Source: a virus. Taken from it: DNA of 64,000 nucleotides. Positions 35,887-45,215 of this stretch are shown here, piece after piece. How positions within the stretch are numbered: the stretch's first letter is position 1; every line of letters begins with the position of its first letter. Under the pieces are notes generated by a model, which saw only the letters and a program-made list of their open reading frames with translations, had not been told where the DNA came from and did no database searches. Both the position numbers and the translations under genes were made by a program. The stretch covers positions 128,700-192,699 of the IMG/VR virus record IMGVR_UViG_3300023202_000102. One strand, 5' to 3'.

Positions 35887-38800
35887 ATGGCCATTAGAAA
35901 CATAACAGTAGAGCTTAGAAATACAACTGGCAGCACTATATCTTTTGGTTCATTTGATATTCTTGCCGGGCAGCAGGGTCTTATATGGGATGCGGTAAAC
36001 TATACAGCAGGCTCTACAGATAATTTCGAAGAGGTTCTTAATGATGAGGCTTTATTTAATGAGTCCATTGGTAATGGGGATTTGGTTATGGAGGTCAATG
36101 ATGTTGACCAATCTACAACAGATGCCTGGGCCCAGTTCGATGAGTTAAGAAATGCGTTCAAAGAATCAAAAATAAAAGATACATTTGCCATCTTGAAACT
36201 CGAAGGTGAAAATACTATTGGTCTTAACATTGATTATGACTCATCAACATTTAGTATTACATCACCATTTGATTTGGGTGGGCAAAACATTACTAACGTA
36301 GGTAACGTTGATGGTAGAGATGTCTCTGCTGACGGAACCACATTAGACAACCACGTCGGCTCTACTGCCAATCCTCACAGCACAGACCTTAGCAACCTTG
36401 GCTCTGGTACCCTTGCGGAGCTTAATGTTCTTATTACAGATGCAACGCTTACAGACGATCATGGTTCTTTGAATGGATTATCAGATGATGATCATACTCA
36501 GTACCTATTAGCTGACGGCACTCGTGCCATGACTGGTGCTTTAGATATGGGAACAAACAACATTACCAATGTTGGCACTGTAAGTGGTGTTGATTTGGCA
36601 GATGTTGTTATAGGGCCCGCGTCTGCTGATGATGATTCTATAGTTACATTTAACGGTACTACTGGAAAGTTAGTGCAGGGGACAATGGCCTCTGTAAATT
36701 CTTCTGGACACTTAACGTCTGTAAGATACTTATTAGGTTCTGATCTGTCTCTTGTTCCTATTGTTGGCGGACAGTCAGTTATGACTTCCTGGCATGGACT
36801 TCAACTTGTTGGAAACAAGCAGTCTACCGTTAATTACTCTCCAACAAACGTTGGTACTGCAAATCAGTTTGGCGTTGTTGTACCGTCACAAGACACAAAT
36901 GCAGACGCTTCTTTTGCTATAGTTGGAGCTTCTGGACAGACAGGTGATTTGTTCAGAGTTCTTGACGATGGTCTTACTGAGTTAATGTCTATTGATATTT
37001 CTGGAAATATTACATTTGCAGGTTCACAGACTGTAGATGGCGTAGATGTTTCTACACATGCCTCGCGTCACATCTCTGGCGGGGCTGATGAGATTGATGG
37101 TGACCAAATCGACATTGATTGGAATCCAAGCAATTATACACCTACAACATCACCTACAGAAGTAACATCACTTGACCATTTAACAGCTCATCTTGCAGGA
37201 ATAGACTCTGCATTATCAAGTGTTGGAGTAACAGATCACGGTGCTCTTACTGGGCTTGGCGATGATGATCATACCCAATACCTATTAGTAGATGGCACTC
37301 GTGCTATGTCAGGTGATTTGGATATGGGTGCCAATGACATCACTGATGTTACTCAGATTACCTTCGACTCACAGAACATCGATGCCATTCAGGTTAATGA
37401 TGGCGGAACCACACGTAGGATGTTTGGGTTCCGAGGTTCTGATCAAACATTGTTTATTGGGGATGACAATGCTATTTCCGGCATAGACAAGCATAAGTAT
37501 GAAGCCGTTACGCGAATGCTTTGGGAAATATCCGGCAGCGCAAAGATTACAATTACCTCTACCACTACTACTTTTGGCAATCCGTTGGACATGGATGCCA
37601 ATGCCATCACTAATGTTGGCAATGTTGATGGAAGAGATGTCTCAGCAGATGGCACAGCATTAGACAATCATATTGCCTCTACGGCGAACCCTCATTCTAC
37701 TGATGTTGGAAACTTAGGATCTGGAACATTAGCAGAGCTAAATGCTGCTATAACAGATGCTACATTAGATGATTCCTCTGATTCTAGGACACCATCAGGG
37801 TCTGCTGGAGGAGATTTAAGTGGAACTTATCCAAACCCAACTGTAACTGATTTAACAATTACAGATGAAGAGCGTGGCTCTATCATTTTCTTTAACGGAT
37901 CTAATTGGGTTCATTTGGCACCAGGAACCTCTGGTCAGGTTCTTGAAACACAGGGCACTGGAGCTGATCCAATATGGGCAACTTCTCCTACGGGTGTTAC
38001 TGACCATGGTGCATTGTCTGGTCTTGGGGATGACGATCATACTCAGTATCTATTAGTTGATGGCACTCGTGCAATGTCTGGTAACTTGGATCTTGGAACT
38101 AACGCCATCACGAACGTTGGTAATGTAGATGGCCGAGATGTATCAGCTGACGGAACAGCATTAGATAATCATATTGCAAATACATCTAACCCTCATTCTA
38201 CAAGTATATCCAACATCGGATCAGGAACTTTAGCTGAACTAAATTCAGCTGTTACTGATGCCACTCTCGATGACTCTTCAGATCCTAGAGATCCTAATGC
38301 TCATGCAACCTCTCATGAAAGCGGAGGATCTGATGAGATAGAGATCTCTGATATGGGAACATCTGAGAATAACACAGCCCTTGTATTGTCTCCGGATGGA
38401 GCTGGTGGTGTAAGCTGGACTGCTGCAGCTGGTGACGTAACTGGACCGGGCTCATCTACAGACAATGCTTTAGCTAGGTTCGATGGGGCGACGGGCAAGC
38501 TTATCCAGAACTCTGGCATTACTATAGATGATTCTGATATTATTGATGGTGTTTCCAGGTTGGACTTTGCTGGAGCAACGGCCACATCTGGAAGTATCAA
38601 TATTCCTGACGAGGGTAGCATCTGGACCCACTCAGATGCAGCCGATAGAAGAATGCTTGAAGTCACTGACGACACTATGTATGTCGGCCAGAACACGGGA
38701 GGGGGGTCACTAGCTACTGTAGACCTTGAGGCCGCCACATCCGTAACAGTTTCTATTGGTGCAACCGATGTAATAGCAACTTTTGCAGAAACGCTGTTTG

Positions 38801-40113
38801 ATCTTGAGACTGATCTCGACATGAACAATAACGACATCATTATGGGCACTGGCCTTGTTGATGGTGTAGATGTATCTTCTCACGCTTCTAGGCATGAGGA
38901 GGGTGGTGCTGATGAAATTGAAGTTTCTGACATGGGAACATCAGAAACAGACTCTACTCTTGTTCTTCAGCCAGATGGTTCTGGCGGGGTTGAATGGGGC
39001 CCTGGGCCTGTAGCTCCTGTTTTCGAAGCTTATGATGCTACTGGCGGTACATCATTCACGGGGACTGCTGTAACTGTCCCTCTTGCAACTGAGCGTATAA
39101 AAGATTCTATTTATACTCACTCGACTGTTACTAATAATGGTCAGGTAACAGTTACAGAAACAGGAGATTACAGGATTACAGCTCAGGTTGGTACTCAAAT
39201 TACATCGGGTAATGCGCGTTCAACATCTGAGATGTGGCTTGAAGTTGATACTGGCGGGAGCTTCTCAGAAGTTCCAGGCTCTAGAGGGTTCATGTATAAC
39301 CGTAAAACTGACGAGGGCGGAACTCACGCATCAAGAACTCTTCTATTAAATGTCACAGCTGGTGATGTTTTCAGAATGCGTGTGGTAAGAACCTCAGGTT
39401 CTAACGCCATAACTCTTAAAGCAAATAACTCATCGCTAGTTATTGAGCAAAGGGGAATCGTTGGAGTGTCTTCTCCGGCAGCGCATGCAAGCACTCACAT
39501 ACAAAACGGGTCTGATGAGATTGATGGTGATCAGTTAGGTATTACATATGCTCCAACTAATTATACTAGAACAACATCTCCAACTGAGGTAACTCTTGTA
39601 CAGCATTTAACCGCTCATTTGGGTGGTATTGATGATGAGCTTGCTACTTTGGTAACTGGACCAGGGTCAGCTACAGATAATGCCATTGCAAGATTTGATG
39701 CAACCACAGGTAAGTTAATTCAGAACTCTGGTATCACCATTTCTGATGGAAACAATATTGCAAACATGAATGCTGCATCATTTGATGCTGAGGGTTCTGC
39801 TGGATCTTCGGGAGCTGGAACATTCAATATTAACTTTAGCACATTAGGTCAAAAAGTAGCGGCAACCCTTACAGGAGACTGTACCTTTACATTCACCTTC
39901 CCAGGTGTTGGTAACTACATCTTAAAGCTTACTCAGGACGGTACGGGTGGTAGAGATCCTACGCTACCAGCAACAATGAGAGCTGCATCTGGTTTATTGA
40001 ATCTTTCATCGGCTGCTAACTCAATAACTGTTTGGGCTTTATATTATGATGGAACTAATGTATATGCGTCGGCTATGCCTTCTGCATCTACAGCAACAGT
40101 GAATTTGGTGTAA
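35887..40113 (+). CDS. Repeat-containing fibre protein C with C1q-like domain
   Basis: This 1408-residue fibre shares its first ~105 residues with fibre B, then has several repeats of the DDDHTQYLL and DGVDVS type plus a second repeat family (DNHIASTANPHSTD then GNLGSGTLAELNAAITDATL). Around 39016-39465 lies a jelly-roll-like domain with the C1q/TNF pattern (VFEAYDATGG, then VTVTETGDYRITAQ, then SSLVIEQRG). After one more repeat it ends in a beta domain (LTGDCTFTFTFPGVGNYILK) seen at the end of many phage fibres. It probably forms trimers, with the C1q-like part as a binding head. Confidence 0.88.
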   Translation: MAIRNITVELRNTTGSTISFGSFDILAGQQGLIWDAVNYTAGSTDNFEEVLNDEALFNESIGNGDLVMEVNDVDQSTTDAWAQFDELRNAFKESKIKDTFAILKLEGENTIGLNIDYDSSTFSITSPFDLGGQNITNVGNVDGRDVSADGTTLDNHVGSTANPHSTDLSNLGSGTLAELNVLITDATLTDDHGSLNGLSDDDHTQYLLADGTRAMTGALDMGTNNITNVGTVSGVDLADVVIGPASADDDSIVTFNGTTGKLVQGTMASVNSSGHLTSVRYLLGSDLSLVPIVGGQSVMTSWHGLQLVGNKQSTVNYSPTNVGTANQFGVVVPSQDTNADASFAIVGASGQTGDLFRVLDDGLTELMSIDISGNITFAGSQTVDGVDVSTHASRHISGGADEIDGDQIDIDWNPSNYTPTTSPTEVTSLDHLTAHLAGIDSALSSVGVTDHGALTGLGDDDHTQYLLVDGTRAMSGDLDMGANDITDVTQITFDSQNIDAIQVNDGGTTRRMFGFRGSDQTLFIGDDNAISGIDKHKYEAVTRMLWEISGSAKITITSTTTTFGNPLDMDANAITNVGNVDGRDVSADGTALDNHIASTANPHSTDVGNLGSGTLAELNAAITDATLDDSSDSRTPSGSAGGDLSGTYPNPTVTDLTITDEERGSIIFFNGSNWVHLAPGTSGQVLETQGTGADPIWATSPTGVTDHGALSGLGDDDHTQYLLVDGTRAMSGNLDLGTNAITNVGNVDGRDVSADGTALDNHIANTSNPHSTSISNIGSGTLAELNSAVTDATLDDSSDPRDPNAHATSHESGGSDEIEISDMGTSENNTALVLSPDGAGGVSWTAAAGDVTGPGSSTDNALARFDGATGKLIQNSGITIDDSDIIDGVSRLDFAGATATSGSINIPDEGSIWTHSDAADRRMLEVTDDTMYVGQNTGGGSLATVDLEAATSVTVSIGATDVIATFAETLFDLETDLDMNNNDIIMGTGLVDGVDVSSHASRHEEGGADEIEVSDMGTSETDSTLVLQPDGSGGVEWGPGPVAPVFEAYDATGGTSFTGTAVTVPLATERIKDSIYTHSTVTNNGQVTVTETGDYRITAQVGTQITSGNARSTSEMWLEVDTGGSFSEVPGSRGFMYNRKTDEGGTHASRTLLLNVTAGDVFRMRVVRTSGSNAITLKANNSSLVIEQRGIVGVSSPAAHASTHIQNGSDEIDGDQLGITYAPTNYTRTTSPTEVTLVQHLTAHLGGIDDELATLVTGPGSATDNAIARFDATTGKLIQNSGITISDGNNIANMNAASFDAEGSAGSSGAGTFNINFSTLGQKVAATLTGDCTFTFTFPGVGNYILKLTQDGTGGRDPTLPATMRAASGLLNLSSAANSITVWALYYDGTNVYASAMPSASTATVNLV
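36270..38950 (+). repeat. Interspersed repeats of fibre C
   Basis: Several copies of the NITNVG.VDG, DDDHTQYLL and ANPHST..LGSGTLAELN modules alternate with unique segments. Period lengths vary, unlike the regular repeats in fibre B. Confidence 0.75.
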
Positions 40114-40114
40114 C

Positions 40115-40831
40115 ATGGCAGTAGCATTTGACGCAGTAGCTAATGGTTCCGGGTACCCACAAAACCCAGTAACTGTATCTCACTCCTTGGGTTCGGCTTC
40201 AGGAAACGATAGAATTGTTTTAGCTTTTGTGGAAGCTATTGGTCCTGCTCCGCATGTATTTATACAGTCTGATTATGATGGCGTTGCCATGACTCAGCTT
40301 ACTCAGGAGTCTGTAACTATTTTTGGTCGTGAAACTTCCGTTACTGTCTTTTATCTCTTAGAATCTGACCTGCCAGCTTCCGCAGGTTCTTATGATTTTG
40401 AATTTGAAATTAATGCTGGGGCTTACGGTTCTTTTGCAGGCATTATTTCCTATACAGGAGTTAACCAGGTTGCCCCTCCATTTGACGGCTCTAGTAACTC
40501 TAACAACCCAGCATTATCTGGTGCTTACTCCACTAATATAACTGTAGCTGCGGGAGATGGAATACTAGTAGATGTATTTGGTGGAGAGCCTTCTGCAGGA
40601 GCCGGGACGGGAACTCCAGGAGCATCTCAAACAGAACGAGTGGATGTGGGAGATTTGGATGAGTACTTTTTCATATCAGATAAAGTTTTCTCATCATCTG
40701 GGGCTAATTCAATGTCCTGGACTCCATCTGGAAGTTACTGGACAGCCGCTCATGTAATCGTAGAGCTTGCTCAGGCTGGTGGCGGCGGCGGTGGCGAAGA
40801 AGAATCAATGATGTTCGGAATGAATTTTTAA
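40115..40831 (+). CDS. Surface beta-sandwich virion protein
   Basis: This 238-residue protein has the pattern of a common bacterial/phage extracellular beta-sandwich: NPVTVSHSLGSASGNDRIVL, then YDGVAMTQL, VTVFYLLESDLPASAG and IISYTGVNQVAPPFDG. It ends in a poly-Gly/Glu stretch and MMFGMNF. It follows the fibre genes with only one base between, so it may be a fibre tip or cap protein. No catalytic motif is visible. Confidence 0.65.
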   Translation: MAVAFDAVANGSGYPQNPVTVSHSLGSASGNDRIVLAFVEAIGPAPHVFIQSDYDGVAMTQLTQESVTIFGRETSVTVFYLLESDLPASAGSYDFEFEINAGAYGSFAGIISYTGVNQVAPPFDGSSNSNNPALSGAYSTNITVAAGDGILVDVFGGEPSAGAGTGTPGASQTERVDVGDLDEYFFISDKVFSSSGANSMSWTPSGSYWTAAHVIVELAQAGGGGGGEEESMMFGMNF

Positions 40832-40840
40832 GGTAATATT

Positions 40841-41998
40841 ATGACAATTTCAATAGCAAAATTAACAAACATATCAGATGAGGAAATATTCGTTGGGAAC
40901 GTTACAGCAATGCCTGGCGAATCATTAACCTATTGGGATGTTGGAGATCAGTCTGAAGCGGATGAAATCCTTACAGAGATAAGACTTGCAGAGTCTGAAA
41001 TGTTTTCTTTGATAGAGGACGGATATGCCGAAATGATAGAAGACGGGGCAACTATATCCTTTGAGGATTCCGTCCAACATTTCAATGCAATAAAGGTTAA
41101 CTCAGATAGGAACAAAAATGTTGGAGCTATTATTGCCAATGGCATTACCCTGAATGAAAATAAAGACTCCAGAGGCAATATGATGTTTGTCAATGAGTCT
41201 AGAACAGGCTCTGATCTTGAAATAGTTACTCATAATTTTTCTGATAGAACAACGTGGTATACAGAATCTGTAAGAGTTTATGGAGAAGATGTTACAGAAT
41301 TTACTTCATCTGAAGACGGGTATACATGTGAGTTAAACCATAAGTTTGTTATAGACCTGGATCATGGAAAAGTTCATAATGAGGATAAGATTTGCAGTGA
41401 ATCTATTGCAGCCGGATCTCATGGTTATAGACCAATTGTGTTCGTAGATGGCTATGTGCAGTGTGAGCTTACACCATGGGAGGCTTCAGTTGATAACTGT
41501 AATTATAAAATAAACTATAGAGATGGGTACATTACTTTTTTTGAGGATGTATCAGAGTCACTTGTTAAGGTTGACTATTCATATGAGAATGGTTCAACTT
41601 GGATACTTCAGCCAAATCCTGGTAAAGGTGTTGACATTGAAAAATCAGAGGCTCAGTTTTCTAAAGACTTAATTTTTAATGATGCTATTGATTTTCAAAT
41701 TTGGGCGTACAATCCCTATGACTTACCTAACAGAGTTCCCGTGCAAACTGCATCTTACAAGTCTATTCATAACTTTGTAGACGAAGCTGCAGGATCGTAC
41801 CCGTTAATAGACCCTGTAGGTGGAGCAGCGCCATTGGGTTTGGTATCTCCAATAATTGGATTTCCTTTTAATTACAATACCATAAGATCATTAAACAGCT
41901 CTCAAGGTGTTCAGTTAAGGATTTCAACAAGAAATGATAGAGAGTTTGGAGGAGAAAGGGCTACGGCTACTTTTTACTGCACAATTCGTGACGAATAA
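40841..41998 (+). CDS. Virion protein with fibre-type N-terminal domain
   Basis: This 385-residue protein begins with a diverged copy of the domain at the start of fibres B and C (AKLTNISDEEIFVGNV, then IEDGYAEMIEDG, then a helix), which implies attachment to the same virion site. The rest is beta-rich and includes four DGY tripeptides (EDGYAEM, EDGYTCE, VDGYVQC, RDGYITF). The C-terminal part resembles structural proteins of large phages but gives no specific family. Confidence 0.7.
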   Translation: MTISIAKLTNISDEEIFVGNVTAMPGESLTYWDVGDQSEADEILTEIRLAESEMFSLIEDGYAEMIEDGATISFEDSVQHFNAIKVNSDRNKNVGAIIANGITLNENKDSRGNMMFVNESRTGSDLEIVTHNFSDRTTWYTESVRVYGEDVTEFTSSEDGYTCELNHKFVIDLDHGKVHNEDKICSESIAAGSHGYRPIVFVDGYVQCELTPWEASVDNCNYKINYRDGYITFFEDVSESLVKVDYSYENGSTWILQPNPGKGVDIEKSEAQFSKDLIFNDAIDFQIWAYNPYDLPNRVPVQTASYKSIHNFVDEAAGSYPLIDPVGGAAPLGLVSPIIGFPFNYNTIRSLNSSQGVQLRISTRNDREFGGERATATFYCTIRDE

Positions 41999-42034
41999 AT
42001 GTATGATTATTGTCGTATAAATTCGAGGTAACTT

Positions 42035-42334
42035 ATGGGTACAGAGAATATAGGAAAGGATTTTAACTACTACAGAAGAGTTACTGCCGTTGCTGGTACG
42101 TGGCCTCTTCCAGAAACAACCAATCCAGATGTGCAAATTGCATTTCGTGGTCCACGTCGTATGATGTTTGTTTGCACTTCAGGAACCGATGTTGAGTATT
42201 CGTTCAATGGTAACACCATTCATGGAAGAATTTCTGCAGGTCAAATTTTCAACTTTGATGTAAGAGGCGAAGATAAGGTTTGGATTCGTGGTTCCGGTGT
42301 AGTTGATGTACATGCATGGCATGTCGGAACATAA
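42035..42334 (+). CDS. Small virion-associated beta protein
   Basis: A 99-residue beta-rich protein with RGPRRMMFVCTSGTDVEYSF and a compact end (VWIRGSGVVDVHAWHVGT). GAGG lies about eight bases before the ATG. The layout matches small phage structural proteins that form rings or caps on fibres; no family is assigned. Confidence 0.65.
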   Translation: MGTENIGKDFNYYRRVTAVAGTWPLPETTNPDVQIAFRGPRRMMFVCTSGTDVEYSFNGNTIHGRISAGQIFNFDVRGEDKVWIRGSGVVDVHAWHVGT

Positions 42335-42413
42335 CAAAATACATTTAAAACTTTGGCCTCTTAGCCTAATCTTGTATACAGTAGTCAATTAGTAAGTTAT
42401 ACAGGTGAGGTAC

Positions 42414-42479
42414 ATGAAGGCTTTAGTTTTATCAAGTGGTCAAGTTGGGATTTGCAAAATTACTTGGAGGCATATATGA
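42414..42479 (+). pseudogene. Degenerate copy of the patatin gene start, or leader peptide
   Basis: A 21-codon frame with GTGAGG upstream reads MKALVLSSGQVGICKITWRHI and stops at TGA 42477-42479, overlapping the patatin ATG at 42476. Its first nine residues match the start of the patatin gene (MKALVLSGG), and its QVGI matches the patatin QVGV if the six residues GCRGAF are missing. The two DNA copies differ at about 9 of the first 27 bases, mostly at third codon positions. It is either a relic of a tandem duplication or a translated leader coupled to the next gene. Confidence 0.55.
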
Positions 42480-43450
42480 AAGCGCTGGTGTTGTCAGGAG
42501 GAGGTTGTCGTGGCGCTTTTCAAGTTGGTGTTTTGAAAAAAATGCTAAAAGAAAACCCTGAGCTGGATTATGACATCTATTCTGGTATTTCTGTTGGAGC
42601 ATTGAATACATCAATGCTTGCAAGTGGTCCTCTTAAAGAAACCTTACCAGCTCTTGAGTCTATTTGGACTCAAGACATTAAAGGCAATCGTTCTGTGTGG
42701 AAGCACAAGATGATGAAAGCTATAGGTATGTGTTTGGTATCTCTTGTTACCAGCATATGTATGGGGTTTGTGTCGTTTATTGTGGGGTGGCCGCAATGGC
42801 TAACGCTTGTTTTTGGAGGAGCCTCTGTGGCTTTATTTGGTGTCCTTGCGGTGTTTCCATTTGTTAAGTTTTTACCAAATAACAAATCTTTCTATGACAC
42901 CACGCCTCTTAGAGAGATAATAAAGAAAAGACTTAACCTTGAGAATCTTAAGAATTCTGGAAAGAGACTTCGGATTGGCGCTGTATCTTACAATTCAGGA
43001 AAGTATAGGTCTGTCAATGAAAAATCTGACAGTATTATTAGTTGGATTATGGCCTCTTCTGCCTTTCCAATTTTCTTTCCAATGGAAGATATTGATGGAG
43101 AGCTTTGGCTTGATGGAGGTGTAACTGAAACAGCACCACTAAAAGATGCTCTTGAAATGGGCGCGACTGATATTGATGTCATTCTTACCGGGCCACTCTG
43201 TGTAGCTGAAGATGACGACGATAGAGGAACTGTTATTGATCAGATGTTTAGAGCTATCGATTTGATGAGCACAGAAATTATGGCTAATGATGTGATTCAT
43301 GACAGCTCTTTACATGATAAAGGGATTAAGATTCGTATCATTGCTCCAAAGAAGCATTTTTCAGTTAACCCTCTTAGCTTCAAACCAGATAAAATAAGGG
43401 AGATGATGGAGGCAGAATTCGAATCTATCGAAGATGCCCACAATCATTAA
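42476..43450 (+). CDS. Patatin-like phospholipase with membrane insert
   Basis: The start at ATG 42476 has GGAGG at 42466-42470. The 324-residue protein has the patatin signatures: an oxyanion loop SGGGCRGAF (residues 7-15), the nucleophile motif GISVGA with Ser39, and the catalytic Asp213 in DGG. It should hydrolyse acyl esters of lipids at membranes. Two hydrophobic segments at about residues 83-102 and 107-131 are inserted between the Ser and Asp parts and would anchor it in the membrane; this is not typical of small bacterial patatins. It lies after the virion genes and 20 bases before a cysteine desulfurase-like gene. Possible roles include lysis aid, membrane remodelling or interference with other phages. 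Confidence 0.9.
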   Translation: MKALVLSGGGCRGAFQVGVLKKMLKENPELDYDIYSGISVGALNTSMLASGPLKETLPALESIWTQDIKGNRSVWKHKMMKAIGMCLVSLVTSICMGFVSFIVGWPQWLTLVFGGASVALFGVLAVFPFVKFLPNNKSFYDTTPLREIIKKRLNLENLKNSGKRLRIGAVSYNSGKYRSVNEKSDSIISWIMASSAFPIFFPMEDIDGELWLDGGVTETAPLKDALEMGATDIDVILTGPLCVAEDDDDRGTVIDQMFRAIDLMSTEIMANDVIHDSSLHDKGIKIRIIAPKKHFSVNPLSFKPDKIREMMEAEFESIEDAHNH

Positions 43451-43470
43451 GAGTTGATATAGTCTGGTTT

Positions 43471-44538
43471 ATGCCTGAGTTATTTCTAGACGCTAACGCA
43501 CACCTTCCAATGAATCCAAAAGCTGTTAAGGCTTTTGTTGACTTTAACCAGTCTCTTGCAGGCCATGGTCACGCCATGGCCTCATCTGCTCCTGGGCGTA
43601 AAGCTGCAGGAGCTATTGAAGAGGCACGTAAGAAAATTGCCCAATTGATTGGTGCGGAAAAGCCAGATCAGATTGTGTTCACGTCATCTTGTACACAGGC
43701 ATGTGAGTGGGGTCTAAACCTTTTGAAACAACAGGGTTTCAATAAGGTGTACCGTTCTCAAATCGAGCACAAAGCAGTATCTGAAAAAGCTAAGGAACTA
43801 TTTCCAAACAGTGAAGAGTTGTATCCGTCAAAGAACGGGCTAGTGGCATGTGGGTTTAATCCAGAACCAAGCGCGGCATTTGTGTGTATGCATGTCCAGA
43901 ATGAGATAGGAACTATTCAGAAGATTGATACTATAAAAGTACCATTCTTTTGCGACATGTCCCAATCACTTGGTAAGACCAAAGTAAATGTATCATCAAT
44001 GCCAAATTTGAAGGTGGCTGTATTTGGTGCTCATAAATTCGGCGGACCAGTTGGTGTGGGTTTCATGTATGTCAAAGACACATCTTGGTGGAAAGCGTTT
44101 GGTTCAGGTTCTAGATATTACATGGATCGTCCGGGAACGCCAGATGCAGGTATGATTGTGGCCACCGCTATAGCATTGGAAGAGGCTATCAAGAGCTTTC
44201 CTGAGAGGTATGGGAATGCTGTTCTTTTTCAAGACATTATTGAGGCTAAGATAGAGTCTAAAGGCCTTTCAATAATTGGGAAGGATAGGATACCCTTTAC
44301 TACTTTCTTTAAGGTAGGAGGCAACAGAGGGCCGTATTTGATGGCTCAGATGGAAACTGAGGGTATGTACATTGGTCTTGGCTCTGCTTGTGGCTCTGTT
44401 ACCGCTACATCCTCTGCCTTGATGACCGCAATGGGTCATGGAGGCTCAGCGCAAGATTATGTCAGGATTTCAACCTGGGGAGAATACGGCGTTAACGAAG
44501 CAAAAACGGTGGCTAGAGCTATAGCAAAATACTGCTGA
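43471..44538 (+). CDS. Cysteine desulfurase-like (class V aminotransferase) enzyme
   Basis: This 355-residue protein matches the NifS/IscS family. It begins FLDANAHLPMNPKAV (as LDNNATTxxxPxV), has His100 in EHKAV, VQNEIGTIQ, Asp162 and Gln165 in CDMSQSLGK, the PLP lysine Lys189 in GAHKFGGPVGVGFMYV, and the catalytic Cys307 in GSACGS. It is shorter than IscS (about 400) but keeps all key residues, so it is probably active. It should take sulfur from cysteine and pass it on as persulfide. Partners for iron-sulfur, tRNA or DNA sulfuration are not in this window. The ribosome site is weak; it may be co-transcribed with the patatin gene. Confidence 0.88.
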   Translation: MPELFLDANAHLPMNPKAVKAFVDFNQSLAGHGHAMASSAPGRKAAGAIEEARKKIAQLIGAEKPDQIVFTSSCTQACEWGLNLLKQQGFNKVYRSQIEHKAVSEKAKELFPNSEELYPSKNGLVACGFNPEPSAAFVCMHVQNEIGTIQKIDTIKVPFFCDMSQSLGKTKVNVSSMPNLKVAVFGAHKFGGPVGVGFMYVKDTSWWKAFGSGSRYYMDRPGTPDAGMIVATAIALEEAIKSFPERYGNAVLFQDIIEAKIESKGLSIIGKDRIPFTTFFKVGGNRGPYLMAQMETEGMYIGLGSACGSVTATSSALMTAMGHGGSAQDYVRISTWGEYGVNEAKTVARAIAKYC

Positions 44539-44551
44539 TATAGCTCTGTGT

Positions 44552-44848
44552 ATGGGCAGGCGCAGGAAGCAAAAACTTGAAAAGATTCATTGTGAGGTTT
44601 GTGGTGAAGATAACAAAGCAACTTTACATAAGCATCACATTGTAGAGCGTACAGATCCGAATTCTAATGATCATCCAATGAACTTAGCTGTTCTTTGTTC
44701 GAATTGTTAGAAAATAACTATCACAAGTACCAAGTTGCCATACAAAAGAACCCTTATCTATGAAGAAGATGGGGTAAGTAATTGTCCAGGAATTAAAGAG
44801 CCTTACTATGTTCCAAAGGCCAAATCTACGAGGTTATATTTACCATGA
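44552..44848 (+). pseudogene. HNH endonuclease gene interrupted by in-frame TAG
   Basis: A frame from ATG 44552 encodes CEVCG and LHKHHIVERTDP, then NLAVLCSNC, the HNH/zinc core of phage homing endonucleases, and meets TAG at 44708-44710. The same frame stays open for 45 more codons with protein-like sequence (TKLPYKRTLIYEEDG, PGIKEPYYV) and ends at TGA 44846-44848, overlapping the next ATG (ATGA), as gene junctions do here. The usual CSNCHxxxH region just after CSNC is missing, so a small deletion probably created the TAG. TAG is used as a normal stop elsewhere in the window, so this is a disrupted gene unless readthrough occurs. Confidence 0.7.
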
Positions 44849-45156
44849 GAAAGATCAGTACACGAAAAAGAGCAGTAATGTCCGAAGGGGATACCATTAA
44901 ATCAATTCTTGCTTTAGCACGAGAGCAGGGGGTTGAGGACAAGGTAAAGAAAATTATCTTAAAGTATCAGGATGCAGTTAAAGGTGCTCGTGATGAGTAC
45001 CAAAGAAAGCACATTGCAGCTATGGGTTTGGCCGAAATTCACCAAACAATCGGGTGTGTTGGTGGTCTTGTAGTTGATGGTGCACAGGTTCTTCCAGAAG
45101 ACCCTGGTTATCAGGATGCCATTAACCTACATAAGTCAACCGTTAAGTTAGACTGA
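44845..45156 (+). CDS. Hypothetical small protein
   Basis: A 103-residue protein with a basic N-terminus (MRKISTRKRAVM) and a helical body. The ATG at 44845 overlaps the end of the broken HNH frame; an in-frame ATG at 44878 is an alternative start. The family is not recognised. It sits in the accessory island between the desulfurase and the cold-shock gene. Confidence 0.6.
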   Translation: MRKISTRKRAVMSEGDTIKSILALAREQGVEDKVKKIILKYQDAVKGARDEYQRKHIAAMGLAEIHQTIGCVGGLVVDGAQVLPEDPGYQDAINLHKSTVKLD

Positions 45157-45215
45157 GTAGTTAAAAAAAACCATGCATAATCCACCATTTATCGGTAAGA
45201 CCCATAGGAAATAGT

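Noticed and set aside
38313-38849. A 178-codon minus-strand frame in fibre C
   Set aside because: It is antisense to repeat-rich fibre DNA and low complexity; no independent evidence.
30955-38950. Repeats in fibres considered as CRISPR or a diversity-generating retroelement
   Set aside because: They are long in-frame coding repeats, not short repeats with spacers. No reverse transcriptase gene or template repeat was seen in the window.
42335-42413. A sigma70-type promoter before the patatin gene (TTGTAT and a weak -10)
   Set aside because: Spacing is acceptable but the -10 match is poor, so it was not listed as a feature.
44708-44710. Genome-wide recoding of TAG
   Set aside because: TAG ends normal genes here (17985, 18403, 51414), so the in-frame TAG in the HNH gene is a local event.
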